Origin: Enoplolaimus lenunculus | Lineage: Eukaryota > Nematoda > Enoplea > Enoplida > Thoracostomopsidae | Length of the DNA stretch: 64,000 nt | Assembly: GCA_030248215.1 (NCBI GenBank) | Contig: JASANG010002626.1 | Span: 1 to 64,000 of the forward strand | Direction of reading: 5' to 3' | Part shown: positions 1 to 11,084 of the stretch, one piece after another | Position numbering within the stretch: position 1 is the first letter of the stretch | How the letters are laid out: each line of letters opens with the position of its first letter | The notes under the pieces: model-generated | Database searches by the model: none | What the model was told of the DNA's origin: nothing | Seen by the model: only the letters and a program-made list of their open reading frames with translations | Translations under genes and position numbers: made by a program

Positions 1-930
1 AATAGATAAAAAGTTATGGACCTGTGGAGCTTTAGAGATTTAACGTGTACACGCTTTTACGGATCCCGGTCCAAAAACGCGATTTTCACTTTTTCGGGGT
101 TGGGCGCTAAAACTGGTACCAATCGATTCAGTTCATCGAGCTGATTAAGAAAACCACCCCAGACCCTGGCCGCAAATCAATGCATAAGTAGTTATGGGCG
201 ATCAAAGGTTTCTAGGATTTTACGTGTGTACACCTTACGGATCGGATCCTGAAAAATGCGATTTTCACTTTTTTACGACCCACCCTAGAAATAGGTACCG
301 TTCGATTCCGCGCATCGCGCTGAGTAAGAAAACCACCCCAAACAGGGCTCGCAAATCAAAACTTAAAAAGTTGTGGCCATTTGAAAATTTTTTATAATTT
401 ACGTGTTCACACAAATTACGGATCCGGTCCCGAAAACGCGATTTCAACTTTTTCGAGCTACTGGGTTAAAATAGGTATCATTCGACTCGGCTTGCTGAGT
501 AGAGCAAGAAAACCACCCCAAACGTGGCCCGCAAACCCATAGTTAAAAATTTATAGTTAATTGAAACTTTCGAAATTTTGTGTGAACACGTTTTGCGGAT
601 ACGGCTCCGAAAAATGCAATTTTCACTTTTTCGGGGTGCGATGTTATTTTTGGTACCACTCGATTTCCCGCATTCTGCCGAATAAGAAAATTACCCCGAA
701 CAGTGTCCGCAAACGAATACCTCAAAAGTTATGGCCGGTTGAGGCTTTGGAAATTTCGTGTTTTTAGCACTTGGCCAGTGAGATTTGGAAGTTGTGATTC
801 TCAGTTCTCTGGAGTCTACTATCGAAATTGGGACCATTCAATTCAGCGTATAGTCTCGGGCAGTAAAACTACCCCGATTAGGGTCCGCTGATGGATATTT
901 AAGGAGCTATGGCTCGTTGGCAATTTAGAA
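1..930. repeat. Tandem satellite, 178-180 bp unit, at least 5 copies
   Basis: The motif AAGTTATGG or a variant recurs at about 11, 188, 368, 548, 726 and 904, giving a period of 177-180 bp. Each unit also carries an ACGGATCCGGTCC-like box followed by GCGATTTTCACTTTTTCGGG, and an AAGAAAACCACCCC box. Units are diverged from each other. The array begins at or before the window edge, so its full length is unknown. The sixth unit loses similarity near 930. The open frames inside it are chance frames created by the repeat. Confidence 0.85.
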
Positions 931-1659
931 TTCTGCACGTCATACTTGAAAGGAATGATCTCAGTTACCAGGCAGACAATTTCTCAGGACCCCCGTTTTC
1001 AAAATAGCTACCCCTGCATGTATGAATCATAGCCAGACCAAGAACCCATACGAAATTTGTTTCCTTTAAGGCCTCGTGTTGGAGTCTGTGACTGTCAGTC
1101 AAATTTTTAGCAGGAGAGCATGAAAAATAACTTAGGTAAAATACAGGTATACTGGTTTACAACGCTGGTCAGGATTTTCGGCAATTTACTCTTGATAAAC
1201 TTACTAGTTAAATCTGACAACCTGTATAAGGGATTCGTGGCCTAAGATTTTTACGTTCACATATGAACGCGTTGTCTAACCTAAATCTTTCTAATAATGT
1301 ACTGCCTTTTTAATTGTTGTGCCTTGCTTTTTACTGCCATTGTATTTTATCATATACCTGACTTGTGATGCAGACCCCCATTCTATCAGGAATACATGCA
1401 CGTAAATAGATTCAGCATGATTTCTTAGGTAGCAAGGGACGCCCTACAACAAAAGCTGCACGTGGTTCTTGTGATTTGAGTGAGAGTGTGGGAGAAGATC
1501 CTGCCCCAACCTCTTTCTGCTCCTGTACTGTGTAATATATTGTGCCCAGGCCCTGAGTAGGGGTAATCCACGTTGGCCCCCTTACGACTTCTCACTTGAA
1601 AATTAAACACTGGGCGCTGTAGCCAATCGCAGGTTTTTGCGAATTTATCAAATGCTCAC
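931..1659. other. Gene-free unique stretch
   Basis: No exon, inverted-repeat element or tandem repeat was recognised here. It lies between the left satellite and the possible promoter. Confidence 0.4.
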
Positions 1660-1739
1660 CTCTCATTGGTTAGCTGACACTGCGAGATTTTTGTCCAATA
1701 AGATAAGATTATGATGTCTGTTTCTGGGGCGCGCTGATT

Positions 1740-1830
1740 GGTCGAAATTTGGGCCTCGCGCACTATATAAGAGCGGTGCACAGGCTGAACATTCAGTTCA
1801 GTTTGAGTTTTTCGGTTTTTCGCTCGCGTG
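1740..1830 (+). promoter_or_regulatory. Candidate core promoter with TATA box
   Basis: A TATATAA box sits at 1764-1770 in a locally GC-richer context. About 25-30 nt downstream is ATTCAGTTCAG (near 1791-1801), which contains two TCAGT initiator-like motifs at a proper TATA-to-start distance. Downstream sequence is CG-rich and then turns G-rich (1910-1990). No coding exon could be linked to it. It could drive an unseen gene or noncoding RNA, or be the promoter of a decayed mobile element. Confidence 0.4.
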
Positions 1831-1935
1831 CTCGAGCCGCGACAGCAAACCGATCTCTCTGCACACGGAGGCGACTTAGTGTGCACGAGAGTTTCGGGGC
1901 GCTGATGCAAGGGGGGGTTATGCGCGTTTCGCGCG

Positions 1936-3712
1936 GGGGTAAAATTTTGTAAGAATTTTAAGGGGGGCCCGGTTAGAATTTTCCAGTTTTCACGAAGGGG
2001 GTGTGGGTAAAAGTTTGGGTTAAACTTTGCCTGTCGTTGGCGACAACGCAGGTGTGAGATTTTTATACAAATTTAAGGGGGGTAAAGTTAAATCATGAAT
2101 TCGGCACAGAGATGCTATTAAAAATGATTGTGCAGAAAACAAGCATGTCTAAGAATTACATAGACATTCGCAGGATTGATTGTCAACACGATAGGGAGGC
2201 CAATACAGCCTAATGCCAAGCATTAAGGATATGACAACCAAAAGAGCTAAGGCCCTATCGTTAAAGAAAATTTCGGTGTACCCCGTGATTTTAGCCGATT
2301 CTAGCCAGGCCCCAGTGAACTACGTTATTAACAGGGCTCGTCCCGTTTGACAATCAAACTGTTGAATGTGCAGCCTGTGAAAAATCACGCTCAAGTCTAG
2401 GGAAAGCTTAGTGCCCTCGGAAACAGACACGGTGCTAAGGAATATATATATCCAAACAGAGAATTTCTCAAGAAACCTTTTGTATGTTAAGCATGCATAT
2501 AGCGGGATGCTCGTGGTGTGCCCCCCCCATTTTCTCGCAAGGCCTTAAGGGAACGTGCAGCTTTTCGGGAATCTGTTTAAGTAATGATGGTGAGTGGTGG
2601 TGCTGTCCATGCAACTAGTGAAATCCTGAGCGCAGGCAAAGCCAGCCATCAAGCCCAAGCGGGAGTTAAACAGCGACTACTTGGAGGTTGCATATGGGCC
2701 AACTAAACTCACCATCAGGAGACATAGAGCATATTCAAGGTAGGAATCTATGACCTAGAGCTGCGATAAACAGCAGTAAGGTAGCTAACCCGTGGTAAGA
2801 AACTAGGAACACAGAGAAACTTCATAAATCATTTATCGCGCTCTTTTTAGCAATTATTAAAAACTAATTTCAATTTTAATTGAAATCAATTAATTAAGCA
2901 CGCGACTGAACTTTGTTAAGCCCGATCTTAGGATTAAGGTATTTTAAGTCAATGATTTACGTATGTATAAAATGTACAAACTCATAATAAACCAAAACTT
3001 TAAATTGAGTTCAGTCCTGAACCGAGAGCGCTAAGAATTTTCCTGGCCTAAGAGCCATGGCTAAAATTCAGAGAAAACTTAGAATTAAAAGGGACTCAAA
3101 CTTTTACATAAAAACGAACAATTCCTGACAAACCGAGTCTCAGAAAAATGAATAAATCGCCCTGGTTCGAACCAGTGGCAAGTTAATCAAATAAAAACCT
3201 CAAAGGCTAGGATCGATCCGCCTTTCTGTTAAACGGTCCATGACCAAATAAGACAAATGACTTCAGGACCAAAAAAATCTCAGGAATAAAACCAAGGGGT
3301 CAAACCATACCTATGACCAAGTGTCATTAAGTTTAACCGTGAGAAAAAGTTGTGAGCACACAGTTGAACTAAAATCCATGGAGAAAAAGCTAATTGTTGC
3401 TGGTGTGGTCTACTTACACGCACTCGGGGGTTCGTTAGAGCTTAGAGCATAGGCAGGCTTAGGCGTATGACGATGTCGGGATTTTGTGACTCTCAAAACC
3501 TGATATCACGCCGGGGGACCGTCATCCTCTAGGCAAGTAGCTTACTTTGGCAGATCCACGGCCACGAACACCCGTGAGAGTATCATCTCGGATTCGTCCG
3601 CAGGGATACTCGTTGATCGTACCCGTAACAATTTCACGTGTTTTAAAATAAACCACATAATGCTAATGGTTAAAAGCTTGTCTCGCTCGCTGCAAACTTT
3701 TAGATATTAGGG
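1936..3712. other. Unassigned gene-free region, locally G-rich at its start
   Basis: After the candidate promoter there are about 1.7 kb with balanced composition and no long open frame. Runs of G occur at 1909-1990 and 2080-2090. A short palindrome CTGGTTCGAACCAG lies near 3163. I compared the 3400-3640 part with what I remember of 5S rRNA and the U1, U2, U4, U5 and U6 snRNAs and found no match. It may be an old noncoding element; nothing assigns it to a family. Confidence 0.3.
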
Positions 3713-4163
3713 CCCGTATTCTCAAATGTGTATACACTGTAAATTTCAGTGAGTTAATTTTAACTCAGAATGAGTTGAATCACTCAGTCTGAGATAGGAC
3801 TATCAGAACTCAGAATTTTGAGTAAATTCAATACCTTCTGAGTTAATTAATCAACTCACCCAGAGTCAACTCAACTCAGAGTGAGAATCAACTCAATTCA
3901 GAGTGAGTTAATGTTTACTGATATTATTTCAGAAAAAACTACTCATTGAAATTTACAGTGTAGCAACTGTCATGAGTATAGTAACAGGTTTTAAAACTTG
4001 CTAATTATATATTGCAGTTCTTGAACTCAAAACGATTTACAGAAGTAGAACAAATTATATTACAACCATATGCTGAATTTTTAGCCTTAGCATTCTTTGG
4101 TTCGAAAGTAACAAGACCTATCACCAACTAATGATAGCTGCTACACACATTTAAGAATACGGG
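3713..4163. mobile_element. MITE with CCCGTATTCTCAAATG ends, carrying a nested element
   Basis: The left end CCCGTATTCTCAAATG (3713) is mirrored by the right end CATTTAAGAATACGGG (ending 4163). Subterminal CTATCACC and GATAG boxes recur in other copies (14260, 23266, 29090). A CACTG-type element occupies 3735-3960 inside it, so this copy is the older of the two. Superfamily not determined. Confidence 0.75.
3735..3960. mobile_element. CACTGTAAATT-type MITE nested in an older MITE
   Basis: Terminal inverted repeats are CACTGTAAATTTCAGTGAG on the left and the complement ending TTTACAGTG on the right. The interior is made of GAGTT/AACTC words and is strongly self-complementary. TA flanks both sides, and removing the element plus one TA restores the host motif of the surrounding MITE, so TA is the likely target duplication. 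This suggests a Tc1/mariner-like mobiliser, although CACTG ends also occur in EnSpm-type elements. Confidence 0.75.
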
Positions 4164-4409
4164 TCAAGAATATACCATTCCGAACTGAAATATTTGCTAA
4201 GTGCGGAAAAATTTATACTTTCGTTAGCTATTTGCACAAAATCCTTAAAAAATGATAAATATATACAATTTTATAGGCTTTAACAGAACCTGCTAAATAC
4301 AAAACCTATCTTACTCGCTGTCCACAAACTTTTATACGAGGTTATACAACTCGAAATGAAATTATTCGCTACGTGCCAGAATAATACTGTAGTAATCGAA
4401 ATAAAAGGT

Positions 4410-4809
4410 GGTAATGCGGTCCCAATTTTGAGTCACAATCAGTAGGAGCCTGTATCCCTAATTAGAGTCCTTTAGAGTATGGAGTCCATAAGTCCTAATT
4501 GCAGTCCATAAAACGAACCACAACAGAACAATCGTCTAGACACGTCAAACTTGTAACTCAAACATTCAAACAGCCAGCACAAGCTTTATTAAATCCAGAA
4601 AAACGTTAACACATGTGGTAATCAACAAAAATGCTTCGGAGCAAGTCAGCTTTGCCCACAAGAAAGAGCATAAAAACAAGAGCGTTGGGTGCAACTAACA
4701 TTGGGTGACCTAATAATCAACAACTGTCTGTAACCGTATAAAGGGGGAGTGCGTTCTGGAGATGCAACATAAATATCAGTCCCCTCCACTCTTATTCCGG
4801 TCATTTCAG
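4410..4809. mobile_element. Diverged CTGTAGTGACCCGAATAAG-family MITE
   Basis: Internal words shared with better copies (25821, 36871) include AGTCCTTTAGAG-like and ATAAATATCAGTCCC boxes. The right end reads CTCTTATTCCGGTCATTTCAG, a degraded form of the family's terminus. The left end is eroded. Confidence 0.6.
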
Positions 4810-4889
4810 TATTTTCAATTTGCACACTTTTAAAAGACTATAAAATTACATAATTTTTACTGGTTTTAATACAACCTGTTGAATTATAG

Positions 4890-5049
4890 GGCCTATGTAT
4901 TGATCAGGGGCGGAACGTTTTTCTGTGGGACTAGAATAGAGTAATCTTAAGCTTTAGACTAATTTTTTTTGCTCGGCTTAGGCTTAGACTTAGGCTTTTA
5001 GGCTTAGGAATATGCTAATACTGTTCCGCCTCTGTTTTTTACATCGGTC
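4890..5049. mobile_element. GGCC family-1 MITE with TTAGGC interior
   Basis: The left end GGCCTATGTATTGATCAGGG and GGCGGAACG mirror the right end GTTCCGCC...ACATCGGTC. Between them lie several TTAGGC-like units. Best-preserved relatives are at 32903 and 33753. No coding capacity. Confidence 0.75.
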
Positions 5050-5478
5050 AATTATAGAGGTATAAAAGCGTGTCTTACTTGCTAATAATAACATTTGGAC
5101 GAGGTTTTACCCGTTTGAAATGTGAAATTCTTGCTACTCTATAGAATACTGATAAATATTAAAATTACTATTTGCGCAAACCCAGGAGAAACGTTAAAAA
5201 CAATCAATTTTACTGGATAAAATACCTTGCTGAATCTGGGCGACAAATCAAAATGTCTTGTTTGCCACAAACTTATACGTATGATCATGAACGTAGCTGA
5301 GGTGATTTAAACAGTTCTAGTGTTCTCAGTGCGCAAAACCTTGAAAAGTTGTGCAACCGTTGCTCGTTGGAATATTAAAATTACTTCTATCGCAAGGTAT
5401 ATACGTGGTACGACCGTAGTTCGAGGAATTTGCAACAATTCGTCGGCTGACATCTTGAGCTCTACAGTGTTCTAAAGT

Positions 5479-5633
5479 CTATACTTTAAGGGGCGTCCCG
5501 GTTTCAGGTGGGTTCATTCAATAGTAAGTTTAGATACTAGATTATATTTTTTGTTTAGGCTTATGCTTAGGTTTAGTCTTGGGCTTACGAATACGCTTAA
5601 TCTACTGTTACGCTCTTTAAAGTAACATTGTCC
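5479..5633. mobile_element. GGCC family-2 MITE (ACTTTAAGGGGCGT ends)
   Basis: Ends are ACTTTAAGGGGCG and CTTTAAAGTAACATTGTCC. The interior holds TTAGGCTTATGCTTAGG-type units. This family shares the GGCCAATGT start and GGGGCG box with family 1 but has its own terminal sequence. Confidence 0.65.
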
Positions 5634-5635
5634 AA

Positions 5636-5780
5636 TAAATCAAAGCATAATCCTAAGCATGTTCTAACCTAAGCTTAAGCCTATGCATAATGAAGGTCGA
5701 CAAACTGTCGAGTCGATGAAATCCTGATTACAAGTTGACGGTCGACGAGTTGTCTAGTGACGAATTGCCGTGATCCATGT
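5636..5780. repeat. GTCGACGAATTGTCG-type interspersed repeat
   Basis: The block has TTAGGC-like words next to clusters of GTCGAC, GACGAGTTGTC and GACGAATTG. Similar clusters appear at 22040-22255, 25550-25650 and 52285-52490, so this is a dispersed family. Ends are not clear enough to assign a class. Confidence 0.5.
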
Positions 5781-5857
5781 GAGAAAATCTAGTGATTGAA
5801 TCGTCGGTTCTAGACCATAGAAAACTAAAGTTGATTTAATTGAGACGCAATAAGGAC

Positions 5858-6019
5858 ATGCCTGCAGCCAGCTCACCTTGCTAGGGGGCTATAAAATTTT
5901 CAGGAGGGGGCCATTCAAGAGTTTTTAAAAATTTACAAGCAAGGTTGAAAATTTTCTAGGGAAGGCCAAAATTTTTCCAGGGGGCCGTGCCCCCCCTGCC
6001 CCCCTTGGCTGCAGGCCCG
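5858..6019. mobile_element. hAT-like MITE, GTAGCCAGCTC family
   Basis: Left end CCTGCAGCCAGCTCACC and right end TTGGCTGCAGGCCC form inverted repeats matching the family consensus CAGGCCCGTAGCCAGC. The interior is C- and G-run rich. A sister copy at 52932 has a perfect 8 bp target duplication, which supports a hAT origin for the family. Confidence 0.7.
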
Positions 6020-6474
6020 AATGAGAAATAGCTTTAGTTTGCGAGCTGCGCAAAACATCAGCTCACTAATTATGAGGTGTGATGAATTTTAGATTTTAAA
6101 TTGTGTTATATGAGGATTTAGAGCATGCAGAATCGATACATATGCTAATTTAGAGCTAATTTTAACGGTATAACTCGCGTTTTAAAGTAAGGTTCGTTTG
6201 CCTATTTTATATTGTTATTGAACCAAATTGATTTAAGATTAACATTTCTCGGATTCGTCGGTTCGGATTCGCCTTTTGATTGGAACATATTTTAAAATTA
6301 TGCCGTGGGTGGTTCCGAACAGTCACAAGATAGCTTTGTGCGTTCAAGTTTAATTTCTAATTCGAATTCTTTTAACAATTATAATTTTAATTTTTAGAAG
6401 TATAAACGGGTGCGTAACACAGGTTTCAACGAGTTTGTTTCATGGAACTGAAACAGCGCTCGCATTAAACTTTT
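6020..6474. other. Gene-free AT-rich spacer
   Basis: No exon, repeat unit or inverted-repeat element was recognised in this stretch. Confidence 0.35.
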
Positions 6475-6677
6475 GGCCAATGTTACTTTAGGGGGGCGTA
6501 ACAGTAGATTAAGCGTATTCCTAAGCCTAAGCCTAAGCTTAAGCGTTTCAGAAATGTGTTTGTAAGCCTAAGCCTAAGCCTAAGCCAAGCCTAAGCAAAA
6601 AGTGTAATCTAGAATCTAAACCTATTCTTTTATAGACCCACCAGAAACCTGGACGCCCCTTAAAGTAACATGGGGCC
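6475..6677. mobile_element. GGCC family-2 MITE with TTAGGC array
   Basis: GGCCAATGTTACTTTAGGGG at the left is mirrored by CCCCTTAAAGTAACATGG at the right. The interior carries two TTAGGC clusters written on this strand as CCTAAG (near 6520-6540 and 6565-6597). The GGACGCCCC box precedes the right end. Confidence 0.8.
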
Positions 6678-6785
6678 GTCAACTTTTTGTAACAAATTTC
6701 TTGTGAAATCATGGGCTCAACAAGCAAAGCAACGAACTTACTTGATACGTAATACTGAGAGAAATGCTCGAACATACCGCCCATA

Positions 6786-7201
6786 CTGTATTGACCCGAA
6801 TAAGAGGGGGGAATAAGAGGGGTCCCCATTTTGAGCAATAAATAAGAGTCCGTAAGCGGATAGAGTTTCTAAACCTTAATTAGAGTCCATAAATGTCAAT
6901 TATTCATAATTGTAGCGCATAAATGACTCCAGGACCAAATAATTTGAGTTTGAAACTTTAAAGCGTACTTAAATTTTGAATATACATTCCTACGTATAGC
7001 CTTGTATTATCGCTCAAGCTATTGACCCAAGGCAAACAACGTTTCATTGAACGGATAGTTGCAATACCGGATATATCAGTAGCGAAGCGTGGCGAAAGGC
7101 GGGATGAAAATAAATAACAGTCCGTAACCGAATAACAGGGGGTACCCTCTGGAGAGGCCAAATAAATATCAGTCCCCGCCTCTTATTCGGGTCACCAACT
7201 G
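6786..7201. mobile_element. CTGTAGTGACCCGAATAAG-family MITE
   Basis: The left end CTGTATTGACCCGAATAAG follows a TA. The right end is CTCTTATTCGGGTCACCA. Internal AGTCCGTAAGCGGATAGAG and CCAAATAAATATCAG boxes match other copies. Probably mariner-like from its TA flank; noncoding. Confidence 0.8.
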
Positions 7202-7355
7202 TCTGACAATGGGATAGGCTAAAAACGGAACGCGTACTGGGTAACATTTTCGGTACACAAAATGTACCACAGTTGGATACTCTTGTTAATTATCGCCGAG
7301 TGATCATCTGCTTTTGATTGTAGTGGTCTCGACGGAAGGTTGAGTGCTGGCTTTA

Positions 7356-7530
7356 CACACTCAGAAAATGGTGAGTCAAATTGATTCCCTCCGATATAGG
7401 CTTTTCCTGACTACACAAACTGAGTCAAAATTCGACTCCGCCAGAGTCAAATTCGACTCAATTTGACTCTGGCGGAGTCGAATTTTGACTCAGTTTGTGT
7501 AGTCAGAAAAAGCCTATTTCGGAGACAGCA
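7356..7530. mobile_element. CACTGCAAAAAATGG-type foldback MITE
   Basis: A near-perfect palindrome is centred about 7447: GACTCCGCCAGAGTC faces GACTCTGGCGGAGTC, extended by CTACACAAACTGAGTC on both arms. The left end ACTCAGAAAATGGTGAGTC is typical of the family; the right end is eroded. Related copies are at 12523, 18311 and 39608. Confidence 0.75.
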
Positions 7531-7996
7531 GTAATTCTACTTTCAACTTGCACAACCGCGTGGCAAGTAAGCCTCTATTCTAAGGTTCCTTGCATTAATA
7601 TCTTCGATATATATTTGTAGAAGCCACGGTTCGAAGAAATTATTTGGGGCGCCTGAGTTTGCAACTGAAGTGACCGTGTATGGACAAGGCAATCATTATA
7701 TTGTACCACCGAGCGATGGCAATGAAATATATCTACTTCAGCTGGTAAATCTTTTGTTCATTCCTTATTTTGACTTGTTCTTTGAATAAACAAAGCTATT
7801 ATGTTATAATCGTGTCAAACTTGATTTTTCAAAATATAATTCAAATGTTCAAATCAATATAATTAAAGCTAGAACACCCCACATAGGTACTTTGAGCGCT
7901 GTTCCAGGTGATTTCATATATGTATGCAAATTAATATACACGAAATCTTAATAGCTGCAAATGAAAGATTCTGTTGATTTAGTTTATACATTGTTC

Positions 7997-8182
7997 GGCC
8001 AATGTTACTTTTAGGAGCGTTACAGTAGATTAAACGTATTCCTAAGCCTAAGCGTTGCAAAAATGTGTTCTTAATCCTAAGCCTAAGCCTAAGCCTAAGC
8101 CTAAGCAAAAATGTAATCTAGAATCTAAACCTAATTTGTTATGGACCCACCAGAAATCTGGACGCCCTTAAAAGTAACATCA
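7997..8182. mobile_element. GGCC family-2 MITE with TTAGGC array
   Basis: Ends GGCCAATGTTACTTTTAGG and CTTAAAAGTAACAT. CCTAAG units lie at 8041-8106, including five in tandem. The GGACGCCCTT box precedes the right end. Confidence 0.8.
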
Positions 8183-8548
8183 TTGTTTTATAAGATTTTT
8201 AGTTGTGTTGTGACATTTTTGCAAGAAAGATGTTGGCTACGGGTGCAAATATTGCAACCAAGTAGACTAGTATTAATAATAAAGCTAGTATGAGAAATAT
8301 CGTTGTTTAATAGTACTTAAACATGATTGTTGTCTAGGTTGTCGATCAATACTTTAAAAGTTAACCAATTTTATTTTGCCTTAAGTTTACGATGAGAATA
8401 TTGTCAACATTTAGAAACTTAGACTAGTACGCCTTTTCTTATCTATTGCAATCGCTGGTTCTTGTGTTACTCTTTTGCTTATTTTACTGTGCAAAAACAC
8501 TTAGATGCTTCAATTAGGTTGAAAAAATTCAGTTAATTCATTATATAA
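8183..8548. other. Gene-free AT-rich spacer
   Basis: Nothing recognisable: no exon, no inverted repeat, no tandem unit. Confidence 0.35.
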
Positions 8549-8646
8549 GTCTAAGCATAAGCCTAGGCTTAAGCCTAAGTCTAAGCGTATGCGTAAGCCT
8601 AAGCCTAAGCCTAAGCCTAAACCTAAGCCTAAGCGTTCACCTAAGT
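8549..8646. repeat. Degenerate TTAGGC (CCTAAG) tract
   Basis: About 15 CCTAAG-like hexamers in near-continuous tandem, several of them exact. Unlike the other tracts, clear family ends were not found around it. It could be the core of an eroded GGCC element or a stand-alone interstitial array. Confidence 0.75.
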
Positions 8647-8845
8647 CTATTTGTTGCCAAATTTGTTGCTTAAAATATTCTTATATGTAGGCTTACCAGG
8701 TACATAAGTATTTGCGTAGAATTTTACATAAAACGCGATTGTAACCGATTTATGTAGTGATTATGACATTTTATACCATATGCCAGCTGTATGCTAAAGA
8801 ATTTGATGAAGGCTGAATTGACATTCAGCGTCAGGATCCATTTAA

Positions 8846-9050
8846 AGATCATGACGGAATCTTTTTCTGTGGGACTGAAATAGAGTAAGCTTAAGCTTTC
8901 TAATGTTTTGCTTACGCTTTGGCAAAGGCTTTGGTATAAGCTGATTCTTACGCTTAGGCTTAGCCTTACACTTAAGTGTAAGCTCATTTGCAAGCGTAGG
9001 CTTAGGAATATGCTTATACTACTGTTACGGCTTTGTTCTATGCATTGACT
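8846..9050. mobile_element. GGCC family-1 MITE, diverged
   Basis: The left part has the GGAATCTTTTTCTGTGGGAC block of family 1; the right part has ACTGTTACGGCTTTGTTCT and an ACATTGGCC-like end. The interior has scattered TTAGGC-like units. Confidence 0.6.
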
Positions 9051-9428
9051 AGCGTCAAACAAATATTTCTTTCAATAATTCAATTACGGAATTTATAATA
9101 AACTTAAAATTTGATTTTCTCTATTTAGACTGGAAAAGCAACTAATAAACAGGCTGATGGAACAGAATTTCACTTAAATGCGCACGACTGCACGCTTCTA
9201 AAGACACACGAATCACAGAATAAAGAAGACAGGTATTACATTTTTATTTCTATATTTTATTAATATGTGGTTTGTGGTTCCAATTGAATTGAACTTTACA
9301 CCGATGTTAAAAGCATGGTATCATTTAATTTGTATTATTACAGCAGTGTCATTTTTTGGAGTTTAAAATTTTGAAGTAGATATTTTATAAAACATTTTTT
9401 CGTCAATTGAAGTAAAAACTATCAGTCA

Positions 9429-9618
9429 CAGGGCCGGAGCAGCCACCCCCATACCACCCATTTGCGTGGGCACCCCTAAAGAAGGCCTCACCTGATCGGT
9501 TAAATCAAGAACCGCCGGAGATTGAAAAAGCGTCTGGCTTCTCGCTCGATCCGCTCACCAGTTTGGGGGACCTACACTAAAGTTTGGGAGAGTCCCACCC
9601 CTGTCTGCTCCGACACTG
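9429..9618. mobile_element. MITE with CAGGGCCGGAGCAG ends
   Basis: The left end CAGGGCCGGAGCAGCC is mirrored by GTCTGCTCCGACACTG on the right. 190 bp, noncoding, GC-richer than its surroundings. A CAGGG start fits hAT-like elements, but the 8 bp flanks do not match, so the target duplication has decayed or the class is different. Confidence 0.65.
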
Positions 9619-9940
9619 CTACAAGTTTCAAGTGATAATCCGATCCAAACCCTGCGCCTAGAAGAACATTTCTAGGGAGATAAAGGATTTCCAACTTTTG
9701 TAGGTAATACAAGTTTAATTCAAGTCTATGTGCAAATCTACCGCTATTATATTCAAGTTGGAAGTTTGGTTAAAACGTCAAAGCGGCGCAAACAATTTCA
9801 AAAGGGCATACCGATAGAGACAGTGTAAAATTACATAAAGTCAGAAATCCAAACTTTCCCGTAGATGCAAACATAGGCACAGACACAACCCGAGTCCTGT
9901 AGGAAAACGTTTAAATAAGCTGTCTCAGCTTCAAGTTTTT

Positions 9941-10113
9941 GGCCAATGTAAGGAACGTACCAGCAGTATAACCAAATTCCTAAGCCTAAGTAGAAACCTA
10001 ATCCTAAGCGTACAAATGAGCTTTATACACAGGCCTAAGGCGACAAAACTTAAAGCTTTATCCTGTATTGCAGTCCCGCAGAAAAACGTTCCTCCCTTGA
10101 TATTTACATGGGT
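9941..10113. mobile_element. GGCC family-1 MITE
   Basis: GGCCAATGTAAGGAAC at the left and CCTTGATATTTACATGGG at the right. The GCAGTCCCGCAGAAAAACG box typical of the family precedes the right end. Only three CCTAAG units remain in the interior. Confidence 0.75.
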
Positions 10114-10320
10114 AAAATTTTCAGGCTGAATTTGGTTATCGAAGATACTGCTTCGTATACGATGTCAGTCTGTATGCCAACACCGAAACAGCGCTGATTT
10201 CAACGCGTTTGGTGTTTTATAGTCAACAAATGAAATTTGAACAATTTTTGCTATTTCTGTTTTAAATTTGAAACAATAAAACGTTCAGTGTGTCTGATAT
10301 CGAAATATAAATTTCTAATA

Positions 10321-10600
10321 GCGTAGCGGTATAGTTTTGATGACGTCCGGCATCGTCCGACACCCGTACGGCGTCTCTCTCACCGTACCTACAGTTTCGT
10401 ACGCGAGTAATTCGCATACGATACCACATAGTGACGAACGGCGCCGTATGGATGACGGACCGCGACGCATGGGTTACAGACGGTGACTGACGGCGCCAGA
10501 CGAGTGACTGACGACACCAGACGAGTGACTGACGACGCCAGACGAGTGACTAACGGTGACGGCCGGATTCGGACGGCGAGATACAAGAATAGTACAATGC
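10321..10600. mobile_element. CG-rich GCGCTATAC-family element, diverged
   Basis: The stretch is rich in GTGACTGACG, GACGGCGCC and CCGTCCG words in an AT-rich setting and shares a GTACGCGAGTAATTCGC-type palindrome with copies at 15774 and 38589. The open frames across it are products of the repeats. Confidence 0.6.
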
Positions 10601-10969
10601 TTAAAGTAAAAAAGAAATGTTACGAAGTTATAAACCACAGTTTTTACGCTGAAAACTGTTGTTTTCCCACAAACTAATTTTTTATTTTTTCTCAGTGCAT
10701 TTCTGTGTATAACGTGTTTCTACAGAACGGTAATTGTGGTCTTGAGGGTTGAGTTGACAATTGTCATTTTAATTTTAAATGATGACCTAAAGGCGATTCA
10801 ACGCAATTTAACATTCTGACCGTATCTTAGATAGTAAAATTAGGGCATTTCGTAGATGTTAGAGTTTATTGTATTCAAAATATATGTTGTTTTTTGTTAG
10901 CTTTAGCTTAAATCTTGAAAGATTTCGTTTTTTTTCATACGAATATATATTAAACTTATTATGTAGTTC

Positions 10970-11080
10970 AGAACGAGATCAGTCAATTAAGAATTTTGAG
11001 TTTTGAAAAACCTAATTTAGATTCTGTAATTCAACTCATTCTGAATTAAAATCAATTCTCTCGAATTTGCAGTGAACACA
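10970..11080. mobile_element. Fragment of CACTGTAAATT-type MITE
   Basis: AGTCAATTAAGAATTTTGAG and CAACTCATTCTGA words followed by TTTGCAGTG match the GAGTT/AACTC interior and end of the family. The left end is missing. Confidence 0.45.
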
Positions 11081-11084
11081 TTTT

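Noticed and set aside
3400-3640. Possible 5S rRNA or snRNA gene, suggested by ATCTCGGATTCGTCC
   Set aside because: The rest does not follow what I remember of 5S rRNA or of the U1, U2, U4, U5 and U6 snRNA sequences.
8549-8646. A true telomere or chromosome end
   Set aside because: The tract is short, degenerate and internal, and equivalent tracts elsewhere sit inside transposons.
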